From contig JAUJPP010000006.1 in NCBI GenBank assembly GCA_030562195.1, positions 6,696,001-6,760,000 on the forward strand: 64,000 nucleotides of DNA, given 5' to 3'. How positions within the stretch are numbered: the first letter of the stretch is position 1; the number at the start of each line of letters is the position of its first letter. The notes under the pieces are model-generated. The model was given only the letters and a program-made list of their open reading frames with translations. It was not told where the DNA came from and ran no database searches. Below are positions 12,030 to 24,799 of this stretch, one piece after another. Source of the stretch: Nipponacmea schrenckii. Taxonomy: Eukaryota > Mollusca > Gastropoda > Lottiidae. Both the position numbers and the translations under genes were made by a program.

Positions 12030-13640
12030 AATATCGTGATAATCTATGATCTATCGTGTGCTGATCCGGCTCATCTTGGACTACGGTTCACAGGCATTTA
12101 TGACTACTAGACCAATGCTTCTGCATAAACTAGATATAATACAGCACAAAGCACTCCGCATAGCCACCGGAGTTGGTATCGGAATAAAAACGGAGTCGCT
12201 AGCTACTCCAAGATGTTGGTGAGGTCCCTCTCAAATTCCGCAGAGAGTAGCAAGCCCTAAGATAATGGTAAAAAATAAAGCACCCTAGAGAATCATCTCC
12301 CACCTACCTCGAGATCACGAGGTTTAGGCAAGCCAAAAAGAATATACTAGTAATCTTTGGTCAGGCAGTTCAGGAATCCGTTCGAAAATAGGGGCTAGAT
12401 AAGTTGCCCATCAGAGCGTTTGCTCTCCCCCAAATTGCCCCTTGGACGATCACGCCTCCTCTTGTCGACACCTCTCTCGTTAAGAGATTGGATAAGAAAC
12501 GGGACGATCCCTGCATCGCTCGGATGATCGGTATAACTCGAAAATAAATAAAGCCCGAAAATAGTACGACCGGGTTGGGGATTTATATCCCTTCGAGCAG
12601 TACAAGAATAATCAAGCGATTACCCAATAACTGCTCGGTGTATACTTCAGAGATGCTTGCAATCCTTTATGCGGTGCAATATTCTGCAGGCCACTATAAT
12701 CCAAATTATGTAGTATTAAGCGACTCGCTAAGCAGCCTGATGTAGATTGTCAACGATTCTTTGAGTTCCCGATCGGGTCTAGTGGACGAAATCAGGCAAG
12801 CGTGCTCATTAATACATAGTCAGTCAAGTTGGATCCCGTCTCACGTTGGCATACAAGGAAACGAGATTGCAGATGAACTCGCAAAACAAGGACTAGATCT
12901 AACGGAAATTGAGCCGATAGACTACAGTTTATCAGAATCCGGAGCATGATCGGTAAAAGCATTATATCTGCATGGGAGGAAACTCTCGTGGATGCTGATA
13001 CGTTTCGCTTCAGACTAAACGATAACATTAGCAGTAAAGTGATCATGCACCATCCCAATCGACAGATCTTTCGGTCGGTCGCTCGTCTTAGAATGATGGG
13101 TGAAGTAAGAAATCACAAATACAAACTAAAGCTATGTCCCTGCGGTGAAGCTGGCACCGCAGAACATCTGTTAATCCATTGTGAGCAATTAAGGGAGAGA
13201 GGCAAACGTTGGTCGATTTATTGAATAAACGCAAGCTGGACTATAATCTGAAAAACATTCTGCCATATACGGGAGAGGGTATGTCGGCAATTTGTGAATC
13301 AGTTTATTTGTTCTTAAAAGAGATAGGAATGATCACCAAGGTAGCACATCAGAAGAGCGTCCTGATTGTCTGTAGGTATAACGTCGAACGTGGACTCAGT
13401 CTTCGGTAAAACGTCATGAAGAATCATAGAAGAAGGACAGATGAAGTCATAAGAGCACATCGCTCTTTACAAGAAGAAAGAAGATAGTTACAGAAGAAGA
13501 ACAAAGAATCAAGATACAGAAGAAGAACGAGAATTCAAGATACAGAGGAAGCCATAGGAGCAGGTCGCTCCTTACTCAACGTCTGTGATATGGTTTGGTT
13601 ACCGAAGCAGACACCATACCTACCAAGATGAAGTTACAAA
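12030..13640 (+). pseudogene. Decayed non-LTR retrotransposon fragment (end of reverse transcriptase, RNase H, C-terminal zinc knuckle)
   Basis: 5'-truncated element with many frame breaks. Around 12070-12200 the reading LILDYGSQAF..LDIIQHKALRIATG matches the region after the reverse-transcriptase core of non-LTR elements. Around 12645-12940 an RNase H domain can be read: SEMLAILYAV, LSDSLSSL, then HVGIQGNEIADELAKQG. A stop codon interrupts it at 12743-12745. Around 13130-13190 CPCGEAGTAEHLLIHC is the usual Cys/His motif after RNase H. The tail (13415-13580) has a repeated pair, GAAGTCATAAGAGCACATCG and GAAGCCATAGGAGCAGGTCG, and is rich in GAAGAAG. Base composition is richer in GC than its surroundings. 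Its 5' border is uncertain. Confidence 0.8.
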
Positions 13641-15566
13641 ATACGAGAAACAAGGTTTTCACATTGGTGATTTCCTTTTCAAACATTTAATTTGGGGGGA
13701 AAAAAGCTAATTTGGTTGTCCATATGCGTTTTGGTAGTTGAAGAAAAATACTGCGGATATGGGCGAAATAGACGTCGAATTTTACCGAAATGTTTCTTAT
13801 GTGTATATTGAATATAGATATAGATCTGATATGATGTCCTGTTAATAAATTGTTGTTTTCACATAGACACATAGAGTTTTTTTTTGTGTACATTTTGGCT
13901 TTTTGGGTTTAGACATTTTGACTTTTTTCTGTGGACATTTTGACTTTTTTGAAGACATTTTTACGAGTGGACATTTTAACCACATCCCCATCAAGCAAAT
14001 AAAAAATATCTTGCCAGGCAAGGAAATATATACCTTATTAAAAGGTATCAGTAAAGTAACTGTATATCAGTATATAAAATATTAAACTTTCAGTCAATTA
14101 TTTCCAAGTATTGTCAGAGTGTTTACGAGCTTAATGTTAAACGTGCTTTCAGGAAAGGGCAATAACTAATATCAAATATTATACGATTATATTTTTAATC
14201 ATCCTTTACTGATTGCAAACACTCGCACCAAGTTTCGTTACCGTGTTACCATCTAATAAAAGTTGATCTCGATTTCCAGAATAAGGCAAATAGCTCATAT
14301 TATTTTTCAAAGATTTTTCTGATTACCCTAGAGTTATTGTGGACAGACAGACCAATGGCCAATGGAAATGAGATTCAATGGCAATATACGCTCAACATTA
14401 AGTATAAAATGTTGGTTTTGACGATGAGAATCAATGGCAATATACGCTCAACATTAAGTATAAAATGTTGGTTTTGACGATGAGAATCAATGGCAATATA
14501 CGTCTAAATAATAAAGACAAAATGGAGTTCACAAGCCCTTACAATATTTTGACACATTTGCTGCATTGCGGTCAAACTATTTGATCAATCGTATCTTCGA
14601 ATAATGGAAATTTATAACTCACTGACCTAATCAGTAAGAGTGTTCACGGGTCAAAAATTTGAGCATTCAAATCCATGTATGGCCAGGATTATCTACATTT
14701 GAAAGCCAAAATGACGTTTCACCTTTTTGAGACTCAACTACATTTAAGAATAGAAATGCCATGTTAAGGTATTTTTTAAGGAAGTATGTGATTTTCGTAC
14801 ATTTTAGTACTTTTAAAGACTATTTACACCTCCTTGCAAGACCAATTTTTTTTAAGGAGAAATGGATAAAACATAACTCGAAAGTTCTATAATGGAGAAG
14901 TGGTGGTGTCAGGGACAATGGAAAACCAAACTAATTTTACAATTTTATTTACTTTTCTATATTTACATATTTTTTATTCATACATCTTTTTTAATAATCA
15001 TTTTTTTTATTCTTGTAATTTTTTTTGTCAGATAAAATTGAAAAGGAGCTGAAATAAAAAGACAATAATTAGTGAAAAATTCAAGACTTTTTGGACCAAT
15101 TATGCATTAAAACACACAAACAATTTATTTTCCCCCTCAGTATGTAACTAGAAATCGATAATTTCTGGTTCCCTTCCCTCAAAAAGTTTTTTTGTGTGTT
15201 GCCATAGGAACTGGTATGAAATTACTGAAAAATAGATGAAAAATATGTCAATTTTAGAATGAATGGATATATTATGATATATGGATGTTATTGTACTCAA
15301 TCCAATATTGGTTAAAACCCAAAATATTGTTGTACATGCAACATTTTAACAAGTGATGACTTGGATTGTAAATGAATGAATAAAATCCTGGATAAACAAG
15401 AATAAAATTGTTACAACTTTTAAAATGGCAACATTTTAGTCAATATTTTGGTTTTCTGCTTTTAGGTATTGTGTAGTATCCTTTTAGACTTTACCCATTT
15501 TGAAATGTTTTCAAGAACTCCCAAAAATAGGTAATTGGGTATACTATAAAAATGACCTGACTGGAT
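13641..15566. other. Spacer between EDC4 and the PABPN1 3' end
   Basis: No gene seen. It contains short GGACATTTTGAC repeats (13895-13980), a decayed copy of the TTGCC element family with head TTGCCAGGCAAGG near 14012, a 56-bp tandem repeat (14376-14500) and A/T-rich sequence. Several TTTATT hexamers between 14940 and 15010 could serve as AATAAA signals for PABPN1 on the minus strand, but none can be chosen with confidence. Confidence 0.5.
14376..14505 (+). repeat. 56-bp tandem repeat inside a decayed element end
   Basis: CAATGGCAATATACG starts at 14376, 14432 and 14488, giving two full units and the start of a third. The first two units are almost identical. The motif is the CAATATACG end segment of the dispersed family, so this is a local duplication of an element tail. 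Confidence 0.8.
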
Positions 15567-18500
15567 TCAATATGGAGAATAATAAGCCACCCTTCTGGTT
15601 CTTCTGAAACATAAAAAATATTGGTTAATCAAGTGAACACTTTTTCAAATAGTAATATAACTAATTCTTAGATAGAAATTATCTTCAGTTACCATGATTA
15701 CAATCACATTACAATCACAGGATCCTATCAAAAATAAATTCAAAACATATGGCAATATGCTGGTTCAATTTGACTGATTTATCAAGATCTACTTTCATTT
15801 AGAAAATATCTCTATTTGTAAAATACTAACAAAATGGTTGCCTAGCAAGATACGCCCAAATTTATTTGTTTAATTACAGGTTATTTGGGCCTAATCTAAG
15901 ATCTCAGTAACATACATGATCACACCAAATTTCATTCAAATCAGACTGTAGTCTTTCTCACGTTCACAAACTAAGTCAAGGGAAATAACTCAAAAACAGT
16001 TCACTGAAAAATCGTCAATATTAAACTTGTTCAAGTTTTCATAAATTAAATAAGTAGACAAATTTCATTCAAAAACTGTAGTCTATAGTGTTCACAAGCC
16101 AATAACAATGCGTTTTGACTAAGTCAGGGGCAATAAATCAAAACCAGTTCATCAAGCGTCAATATCGAACTTGTCTAAGAATCCGTCAATATAAATGATC
16201 ACACCAAATTTCATTCAAATCAGATGAAAACTGTACTCTCTATCGCAAGAAAATTGGGACAAAATGTCAAGTACAAAAACTAAAACTGTTCATCGAAAAA
16301 AATTGTCACATTCGAACTTGTCCAAGATCTAATCAACTTCAATGATCACACCAAATTTCATTCAAATCAGATGAAAACTTTAGTTCCTATTGCATTCACA
16401 AACCAATTTCGACATGGTTTGACTTAGTCAGGGGCAATAACTAAAAAACGTTCATAGAAATATCGTCAATATCGAACTTGTCCAAGATCTCATCAATATA
16501 AATGATCACAGCAAATTTCATTCATATCAGAGGTAAACTGTAGTCTATATCACATTCACAAGCAAATGTGGACAGACAGATGGACAGGGGTAACAACAAT
16601 ATACAACCACATTGTAATGTGGGTGTATAAAAACATAAATTCAGAAAATATCTTTTATACCTGAGGGTTCATGTATAATCAAAGATACTGTTTTAAAAAA
16701 GGAAAGACAGAATCCATAATTTCAATGGCAACATCATGGTATAGCTTTTTACTTACGGAAATCTTGGTCTCCGAGAGGGGAAGCCACCGCCAAATCTACC
16801 TCTACCTCTTGCTCTTCTAGGTGGTCGATTTGTTGAACTTATACCAGGTCTGTTGGTTCTTTTGGGGCTTACCTGAAATTCAACAAGTGATTGCCTAGCA
16901 AGATACTACTATTTTACATATTTCATTATTTAACATGTATATTTATTTAGCTTTTACACAGGTTGAAACTCCAATGGTATTTGATGCAATCAACCACAAT
17001 TTGGGCCAGTCCAAGTTCTCATCAAAATACTTTATCAAAGCAATTTTCATATTGCGTTCACATTCCAATTGTGGACAGACAGGGGTGACGACAATATACG
17101 ACCACATTATAATGTTGGCGTATAAAAACCAAAATATGGTGATTTTTGAACTTGTTCAAGATTTCATCATTAAAAATGATTGCACCAAATTTTATTCAAA
17201 TCCGATGAAAACTGTACTCTCTTTAGCATTCACAGATGACAATTATATTATAAAATGAAATAACTTTTATTCCACTGCTCTTGATTCGTCCATATTTTGT
17301 GTCTGTATCTATTGAACTTAATATGCATCAGGTACACAGTCTTCAATCAAACACACATTGTAAAGCACATGCATCTCTCGATAACTAGAAACTGTTTGAA
17401 GGTTACCAAGATATCTTGAAAGTTAGCTCTTACCTTGATTTGTCTTCCTCTGAATAGAGAATCATCTAGTGCCATAGCAGTTGTTATAGAATCTTTGTCA
17501 GCAAATTCAACATAGGCAAATCTGTAAAGATCATCATATTAAGGAATATCATGACAAGGTAGATATTGTAGAACTTATTTTCTATTTTTAGTTGTGAGTC
17601 AATTCTTTTATACTGAATTACTGCTTCATTACTATATACCCATAAAAGAATAATTGACACTTACTGACCAAGTTTTTCTTTTAATTTTTACCTCCTATTG
17701 TGGTACATTGTGAAGCGTTTGTATAATTGAATGTTTATTAGGCAATATCAAGCTCCCAGGTGGCTGGGGATTAAACTACGTATAGATGTGGACCCCTAAA
17801 AATGCGTGGAATAATTACCCTTTGGGATGTCCAGTAAATTTATCACATAATATAGTAACCCTGTTAATAGATCCACACCCATGAAAATGTTGTTCCAATT
17901 CTTCAGCTGTTGCAGCATAATCTACCTGAAAAATATAAACTCATGAAATAGTGAATATGATCATAGAATCATGTTATAACAATACATCAAAATCTTGTCA
18001 AAAATATCTTACACAATATAACTATAGATAGCTAGTTAGGCAAGGTAGTATACACCAACTGGTAGCATTGAATTTGAACAATAAATTGGGCAATAACACA
18101 AAAAACTCTTCTCATGGAAAATCGTCAAATTCAAACTTGACCACCATCTTATCTATTTCAATACTCACGTTAAGTTTCATCAAAATCTATTGAAGATAGC
18201 TTGCCAGGCAAGGTAATATCACCCAAAATAAAACTTGAATGCAATTTTATAAACTCAAGGGCAATAACTAAATAAACAATCATCAAATTTAACTGTCGCC
18301 TTATCAATGCCAATGCTCAAACCAAGTTTCATTAAAGGGATAATAGGCGTAAGAACGAACATAAAATTTTAAGTTCACTCAAATATGGACAATAACAGTA
18401 TATATCCATCAGTGGACTTACCTATACATCAAAATCCCTCTAAAATCCGATAAATCCCCAAAATAAAGTAGTTAATCATAAAATGCTTGAGCCATCCATC

Positions 18501-21383
18501 AAGCGATTTTCAAATCGTGTAAATATAAAGGGAAGTAACTCTAACACATGGGTTTTCACGCGTCCTTGACCCCTACTGTTGAATTCCACAATGATGTTTT
18601 AGCGTTGATTTACCAGACGCTTTTATTCTCAAACTGAATGGAATCGTCGCTGGCTCACTTTTTTTTTAAATTCCGAATATATTTTTATTGTGGCTTTTTA
18701 AAATTAGTTTAAAGTATGCATACTTATTTAACTAATAGTCAATATGAAACAGAAATATAAGCTGCAGGACGAGTGTATTCTAACGCCTATTATCATTTTA
18801 AAATCCATTGAAAATTGTAGATATAATTTTGATACAATTTTACTAAGTCAAGGGCATCAAAAACCAACAATCGAAAAATTGTCAAAATCATTCTTGACCA
18901 CCATCTTATCAACTCCAATACTCGTACCAAGTTGCATCAAAATCCATATAAAATTGTAGCTTCTATAACAAAAGTTGACAGACCGACAGTTCAACCTGTA
19001 CTCTTCAGCTTTTGGTGTGCAGGATAGGTGAAATTGAGATCTCTCATTTGGTACAGTTAATGTTTCAACAAATATATTGCTGCAACATTGAAAAGAAATA
19101 AAACTTACATTGCCCACATATACTGATTTTGAATCTGCATCAACTTTTTCTTCAATAGTAGGGAAAGCTGCTGAAATAAAAATGACAAGGATAGGCACAT
19201 TAAAATTAAATCCCAATATTTGATGGCTAACTATTTGCAATGCTTTGGCTTCATTAAGGAATGCCTCCCAGAAAGGAAATAAAATTCTTAGTAACCTTGG
19301 TCAATAAGAGGAAATTCTTGGATGAGTTTGCAGACAAACTGGTAATAGGTGCAGAAATTCTAAATCTACAGTTGATCTTAGAATGATTTCTATTATCAAA
19401 TAAAACAAAACCGGAAGTTCTATCTCTGACAGGATGTGAGAACCGGAAGTTCAGGTTTTTTTGCGTAAGCAAGTTTATTTTCAGTTCGATTTTGACTGGA
19501 TTTTCAGATTTGAAAACTTCAATGTATTTGTCAACTAACAATTATAGGTTTAATGCAATTAGGTTAAATATTTTACCCACGATTTGCAATTCAATATTCA
19601 AGGGTCATCGGCAAAAATTTCAGACCGTGATTTCTCCTTTAATATAAATGGTAAAATTTTGAAACTTTACCAGTTGATAGGCGATTGTTTATAATTTTTG
19701 AAAAAATGTGAAAAAAAAAATTCCACTTCCGGTTTAGCCTCAAATGACGTAATTACGTAACTTCCGGTCTATAACTGCTAGGTGAAAAGTGAAAACTGTT
19801 TTATAAATAACTTGTCAATAGTAATTGATTTGACCTAAATAATTAGGTCAAGCTGCCATATCGGCCGCCATTTAGAATTTTCGTTACAATTCTTAAATCC
19901 GAAATTCAGACACTACTGATAGACCGATTTTGATGAAATTTAGCACATAGATACAATGGATCATTATCTACCTTTTCTTGGAGACCGATTTTCAAATTTC
20001 GTATTTTCTTTCGAATTATTTAAATTTCGATTTTTTCAAAATTAGGTCACTTTAACGGATATGGAAGGTGTGACCCACTTAATCTATGACCTTGAAAATT
20101 AGGTCAAATAATATTCAATATATTGTCTACGAGTAGATATTTTTTAATTTGGCTTACTTAAAAAATTCATAGAGATAAGTGTACTTAAATACAGCAAAAA
20201 TTGATAATTTTCATATTTTCGCCATCATTAACCGTTATGGAAGGTGTGACCTAATTATTTTATGACTTTGAAAACTAGGTCAAATGATATTCAATATATT
20301 GTCTAGATGTAGGTAATTGCAAATTTAGCCTACATAATATTTTAAGGCTCTCGAAATACGTTCATAATTGTAAGCAATTCTAGTTAGATTTTATAATTGT
20401 ATTCTCCCATATTGACTCTTCGCTAAGTTTAAAATTTAAATGAACCTCAAAAGAGGAAGTATAATTTAAACAAGACAATTCTTTCAATTATTTGGAATTA
20501 TGATCATAAAGCTCACATAACACTCGGTATCATTCTAAAACTTAAAAAAAACTCACTGAGATTCAAAACGTCACGAGTGGTACAAAGCTCATTTACCATA
20601 TTAATTATAGATCTAAAACACTTAAAAGTTAAACTTACAAACACTAGAGGAAGACATATTCATTTGTTTTTCAACCTCACTTTGCATCTCCTTTAATTTT
20701 TCAGCCTCTTCTTCCATTTCTTTCACTCTGGCTTTGATAGCCTCCAATTCCTGAAATAATTCATGACAAAACTAGGATGACATTATTAAGCCCACTTAAA
20801 TAGAATAGAAGTTCTTCTATTCTAGTTATTTGGAACCATGACTTGTAGTTCTAATAAATACCTAGCAGGCAAAAAAAAATTTTCAGATTGGGTGCTTCCT
20901 TGGTCATATGTAGATTGTACACAGGGATATAATCATGTAGCCTAACTAGTTTTCCATAATTTAACAACATTATCAATTATTTAACCTAGCAAAATATGTG
21001 CAATAAGTAATACATGTTATTATAAAGGTTAGTTGAGAATAAAAAGGCAATAAACTTTCTTGTAGGTTGTAAATAAATGGGGACATTTTCAGGTCTGTAA
21101 ATGTATACTTATGTTTAAAACGTCTGTTATTTGCTCTACGAATGGTACGAAGTGGTTTTAGAAGAACTGGAATAGGCCTAACTCTAACCAAACAGAAATG
21201 AACAGAGAAAGACAGTTTTATTAAGAATAAAAAAAGATAAAAGATTAAATAAAATGTTGAACACACTGGATCTTCAACTCCCATATCTTCTCCTGTCGTA
21301 ATTGACGTGTCAACTTCTGTCGTTTCTTGTTCAAACTGTTCATTTTCCTCTTCTTGAAAACTTTCGTTTTCTAGATCAGCCAT
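15567..21383 (-). CDS. PABPN1: PABPN1, nuclear polyadenylate-binding protein (complete, 7 exons, 212 aa)
   Basis: Binds growing poly(A) tails in the nucleus and controls their length together with poly(A) polymerase and CPSF (family knowledge). Exons in transcript order: 21267-21383, 20639-20750, 19109-19170, 17819-17925, 17434-17521, 16757-16872, 15567-15603. All phases join, total 639 bases with stop. Order of parts: an acidic N-terminus (residues 1-39, Glu-rich) without the Ala tract of mammals; a coiled coil (about 40-70; [20 protein letters not shown]); and one RRM (about 91-168) with RNP2-like SVYVGN and RNP1-like KGFAYVEF. The C-terminus is Arg/Gly-rich, ending [11 protein letters not shown], the family's typical end. 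The last exon carries only 11 codons and the stop. The weakest junction is exon 1 (donor CCA|GTGTGT), supported by phase and by the expected DP-ELEAI sequence. Introns carry mobile-element copies. Confidence 0.95.
15834..16629 (+). mobile_element. Copy of the TTGCC/GTGGGTGTATA repeat family in the last PABPN1 intron
   Basis: Head TTGCCTAGCAAGATACGCCC (15839). The core has repeated CCAAATTTCATTCAAATCAG units near 15925, 16203 and 16350. Tail GTGGACAGACAGATGGACAG, then CCACATTGTAATGTGGGTGT and ATAAAAAC. Non-coding. Confidence 0.7.
16885..17250 (+). mobile_element. Short copy of the same family in PABPN1 intron 5
   Basis: Head TTGCCTAGCAAGATACTACT near 16891. The tail has GTGGACAGACAGGGGTGACG, then CCACATTATAATGTTGGCGT and ATAAAAACC near 17117. 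A further core unit follows at 17130-17230. The reading frame at 16935-17258 falls inside it and is not a gene. Confidence 0.6.
18028..18420 (+). mobile_element. Decayed copy of the same family in PABPN1 intron 3
   Basis: Degenerate head TAGTTAGGCAAGGTAGTATA near 18036, a second head TTGCCAGGCAAGGTAATATC near 18203, and core words CTCAAGGGCAATAACT. The terminal hairpin is not preserved. Another core fragment lies at 18800-18990. Confidence 0.5.
19430..20400. repeat. Repeat debris in PABPN1 intron 2
   Basis: CCGGAAGT occurs four times in either orientation between 19430 and 19775. A block of about 110 bp with ATGGAAGGTGTGACC is repeated 176 bp apart (20061 and 20237), followed each time by TTCAATATATTGTCTA. 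No coding sequence seen. Confidence 0.55.
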
Positions 21384-21970
21384 TTTTTACTAAAATATAG
21401 GTTCTGTAAGAAATAATGGCTCCGTATAACAAAATTCAAAATTTCACTTTTGGATAGCGATAAACTATATTATGAAGAGATGTGTTCTCGGCAAGGGATG
21501 GAGTTGGATTCTTTGTTCTCAATAAATAATTTTCGAGTGATGGATAAACCAAGTAAATCAACATCCGGTTCATGGAATAGAGTTACTTCCCATTCTCATT
21601 AAGGTGTCCGTTTTTACCAAACCAGTATACTGGTTTGCAAGCCAAACACGAAAAATCTATCTATCAATACCGTAACTGAGCCTATTTTGACCGGTAGCCA
21701 TATCAAACTTTCCAAAGCTGAATCGAAATAAATCAGAGTAGCATAGCAAACCTGGCATAACACATTTCGCCCGACAGCTTTAAGACCCTTTCGTACATTA
21801 ACACCTTTTCCCCATGTGTTCTCTCAGCCGCTTTTAGTAAAAAGGCAAACTGTGAAACTTTTCAATCTTGATTTTTGCTTGAAGTTTAAAGTATTTTATA
21901 ATATACAACATCTAGTTTTATTTCATTTTTATGTGTTTGAAATCAAATTTCTAACTATGCCTTTTTTTTT

Positions 21971-22615
21971 AGTTGTCCACATTTAACTTTCCGAGATATG
22001 CATAATGGAAAATAGATGATTTTTAGATATTGATGCGGACTATTGCGCGCATCTAATTAACTTAGAGAAAAACAGAATTATAATGTGTACATTCACATCT
22101 ATAAATTAATATATAAAATAATATGCATTAGCAAGATTGAGGTAAAGTAGAAAAAAATGCTGTTATTTGTAACGTATTTGTTATAATAACATTTGTATAG
22201 AGTTAATCCTTTAGAAACACTAGCATATTTTATTTTCTATTAAGATAGTAAATAAATTCAAACGGTTTTATAATTGTAAATTCACAGCAATGGAGGTATG
22301 TTTGAAATTTATATGCTTTGTGGGTTAAAAATTACATAATCAGACTAATTTGTAATGCATGGCATTAAAGTATCTCAAATAAATCAAATAATATACTAGA
22401 TCTAAATCAAATAGAAGTATTGGTTAAAAGTTAAGTTGTCCACATTTTACTTTCCGAGATGTGAATAATTGAAAATAGGTGATTTTAGACACCGGAACTA
22501 ACTGAATTCTAATTAATATAGACAAATATTCAAACAGAATTATTATGTGAAAATTCCCATCTATAAATTAATATATAAAATAATATGCATAAACAAGATT
22601 TGTGATTTAAATTCT
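21971..22615 (+). repeat. Direct duplication, about 175 bp, offset 463 bp
   Basis: AGTTGTCCACATTT opens both copies (21971 and 22434). Both then contain ACTTTCCGAGAT and both end in CATCTATAAATTAATATATA. The copies are diverged, so the duplication is old. No gene is associated. Confidence 0.7.
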
Positions 22616-22689
22616 GTACCAAACTATCCATTTCACATATCGTTGAATAGAGAAAATCAATGAAATTTTGATATTTTAATCCATATTGA

Positions 22690-22960
22690 TGGGGAACAGT
22701 GAGCTAGAACTTCATTCGAAAAAAATAAAACCAAAATTTTAAAAATATAATTATGGATGTTGGAAAGAGAATCACGTTAGAGAATATAATACAGTCATCC
22801 AAAGTTTCAAACATGTCATTTTTGAGATGCCTATAAAACCGGAAGTTCAAATTTGGCATACCTATGTAAAGCTGAGGTCGAGAACATTCTTCATAGAAAG
22901 TTTCATGGTCATTGAACGTCAAGGTCACTCAATATAGAATTTTGAATTTACAAGAAATTC
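22690..22960 (-). repeat. Fragment of a dispersed repeat with CCGGAAGT
   Basis: On the minus strand GTTCAATGACCATGAAACTT, AACTTCCGG and AGGCATCTC words give an open frame of 74 codons that looks like no known protein. The same words occur in other non-coding repeats of this window, so I call it a repeat rather than a gene. Confidence 0.35.
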
Positions 22961-24799
22961 AAAAAGGGCATAATTTTTTTAAAAAACCCTGGACATGCTT
23001 GCAGAGGACAAAGGCATTTATCTATTTATCATGGGCTTTGTGTTTTTTTTTTAATTGATTTGTATCTAGATGTGTATGATTTCACGAAATTCAGTTACAT
23101 TATGGCATCGTATACCGAATACGTGGTTTTATTAACCCGTATTGAACTAAGAGGCGTGGAGGCTAGATTTCCTAGAAATATTATACAGTCAATTTTGATA
23201 TGGCAATATTTAAGTTAAGAATATGCAATTTTCCTCACTTGTGGACCTACTTCTACGGTCTCGAGGAAATATGACGAATGGGTGTGTATTGGACCCGATG
23301 CGAACATAAATGTTTATACACACACGCACACACACCCACCCTTACATACATGTACTTGTTACATTTATTTTGTGGCCACATTAATTTCAGCATTATAACG
23401 GTTTATACAACAACGTCGACTACAACATTATTTTAAAGTCCATTATATAATGCGTTTCGTGCTAAGACGGTATAAAACGTAAGTCATGCGAAAAGTAAAA
23501 TGAAATGAATTTAATTAAATTGGATATTGGGCCATTCATTATTAATAGATTTCGGCTTTAAAAACTTATTATTTATAAATGCCAGTTTACCGGAAGTCAA
23601 TTTTCTGAAAATATCCGAAATGGCTTTCGTTTCTGGAAAACAATTAATTGATATAGATTAAGACTTTGGGTCGTCAACGTATGATACCTTATCATATTGA
23701 GAGTGATTGTTAAGATGATAATATTGTCTGAATAAGATAAACTAAAGCACAGACTCTAGATATCTAGATCTACAAATTTCAAACTTGGTTTGTTTTTTGA
23801 TATGATTAGATAGATGACGTGAGCTTGATGAAATAATATTATTTCTTTAATTGACCTCATTTATTAAGATTCTCAACACAACACAAAGTAGAATTTCATA
23901 GAATCCAGTTTAATGAAAGGTTACAATTAAAAGACAATTGAGCCTGTCGATCGATACAAGTTTCTGCATGACAATCGAGTCTATATTATAATTTTGTCGT
24001 CTATCACAACTTCTTTGCTTTTCACTTCTTTCTCAAACTTAACTGTTTCTTCTTAGAGTTGAGCATGGAGGTTTCAAAATACGCAAGGGAATAAACTGTG
24101 TACAAGAGTAGATTAGATGCTATTAAAGAGAGCACATAATTTGTTCCTTGGTAAGTAACTTTTGTTAATTTTATTTTTTCGTTTTTACCCGAAATGAAGA
24201 CCCGAAAGAGCAGTTATTTTTAAAATGACACATGCATAAAAAAATATTACTTATACATGTATCTACAAACAGACATGTTTCCTAATAATTATAGTATTGG
24301 TGCTCTTTTTAAGGGAATGAAGTATATAATTATTCTTTAGAGAATTTTATCTTCGGGCTCTTCTGAAATACCACAACCCCAAAAAGCATAATATTCCCTT
24401 AAATACAAACTTTGATTTAGCTCCTTATTTTGCTTTAAATTTAAATCAGAATAGTCATACTTGGAATTGCAAAGCCTTTTGATTTGTGCGCTTTTTTAAA
24501 AAAATGTGTGTTTTTTTTTTTTTTTTTTTTTTAGGTTATTTTTTAGTCTGTTTCTCGTTTAACAAAATGCCTGCTTAAGTTAACTTAAAACTAAAACGTA
24601 GCTATTAAAGTCATTTATAATATGCTCTCCATCAGTTCGATAGTCAGTTCAAAATACTAAGGTGGTCTTTCAAATGAGATATAATAGGTCAGTATTCCTA
24701 TAAAATACTACTCGGGAATCTTTAAATTTGTAGAAATTTAGGCTAAGCTACATTGTCGGTTTCGAACCGTTTGTAGATTTTTCTTACATTGTCACATTT

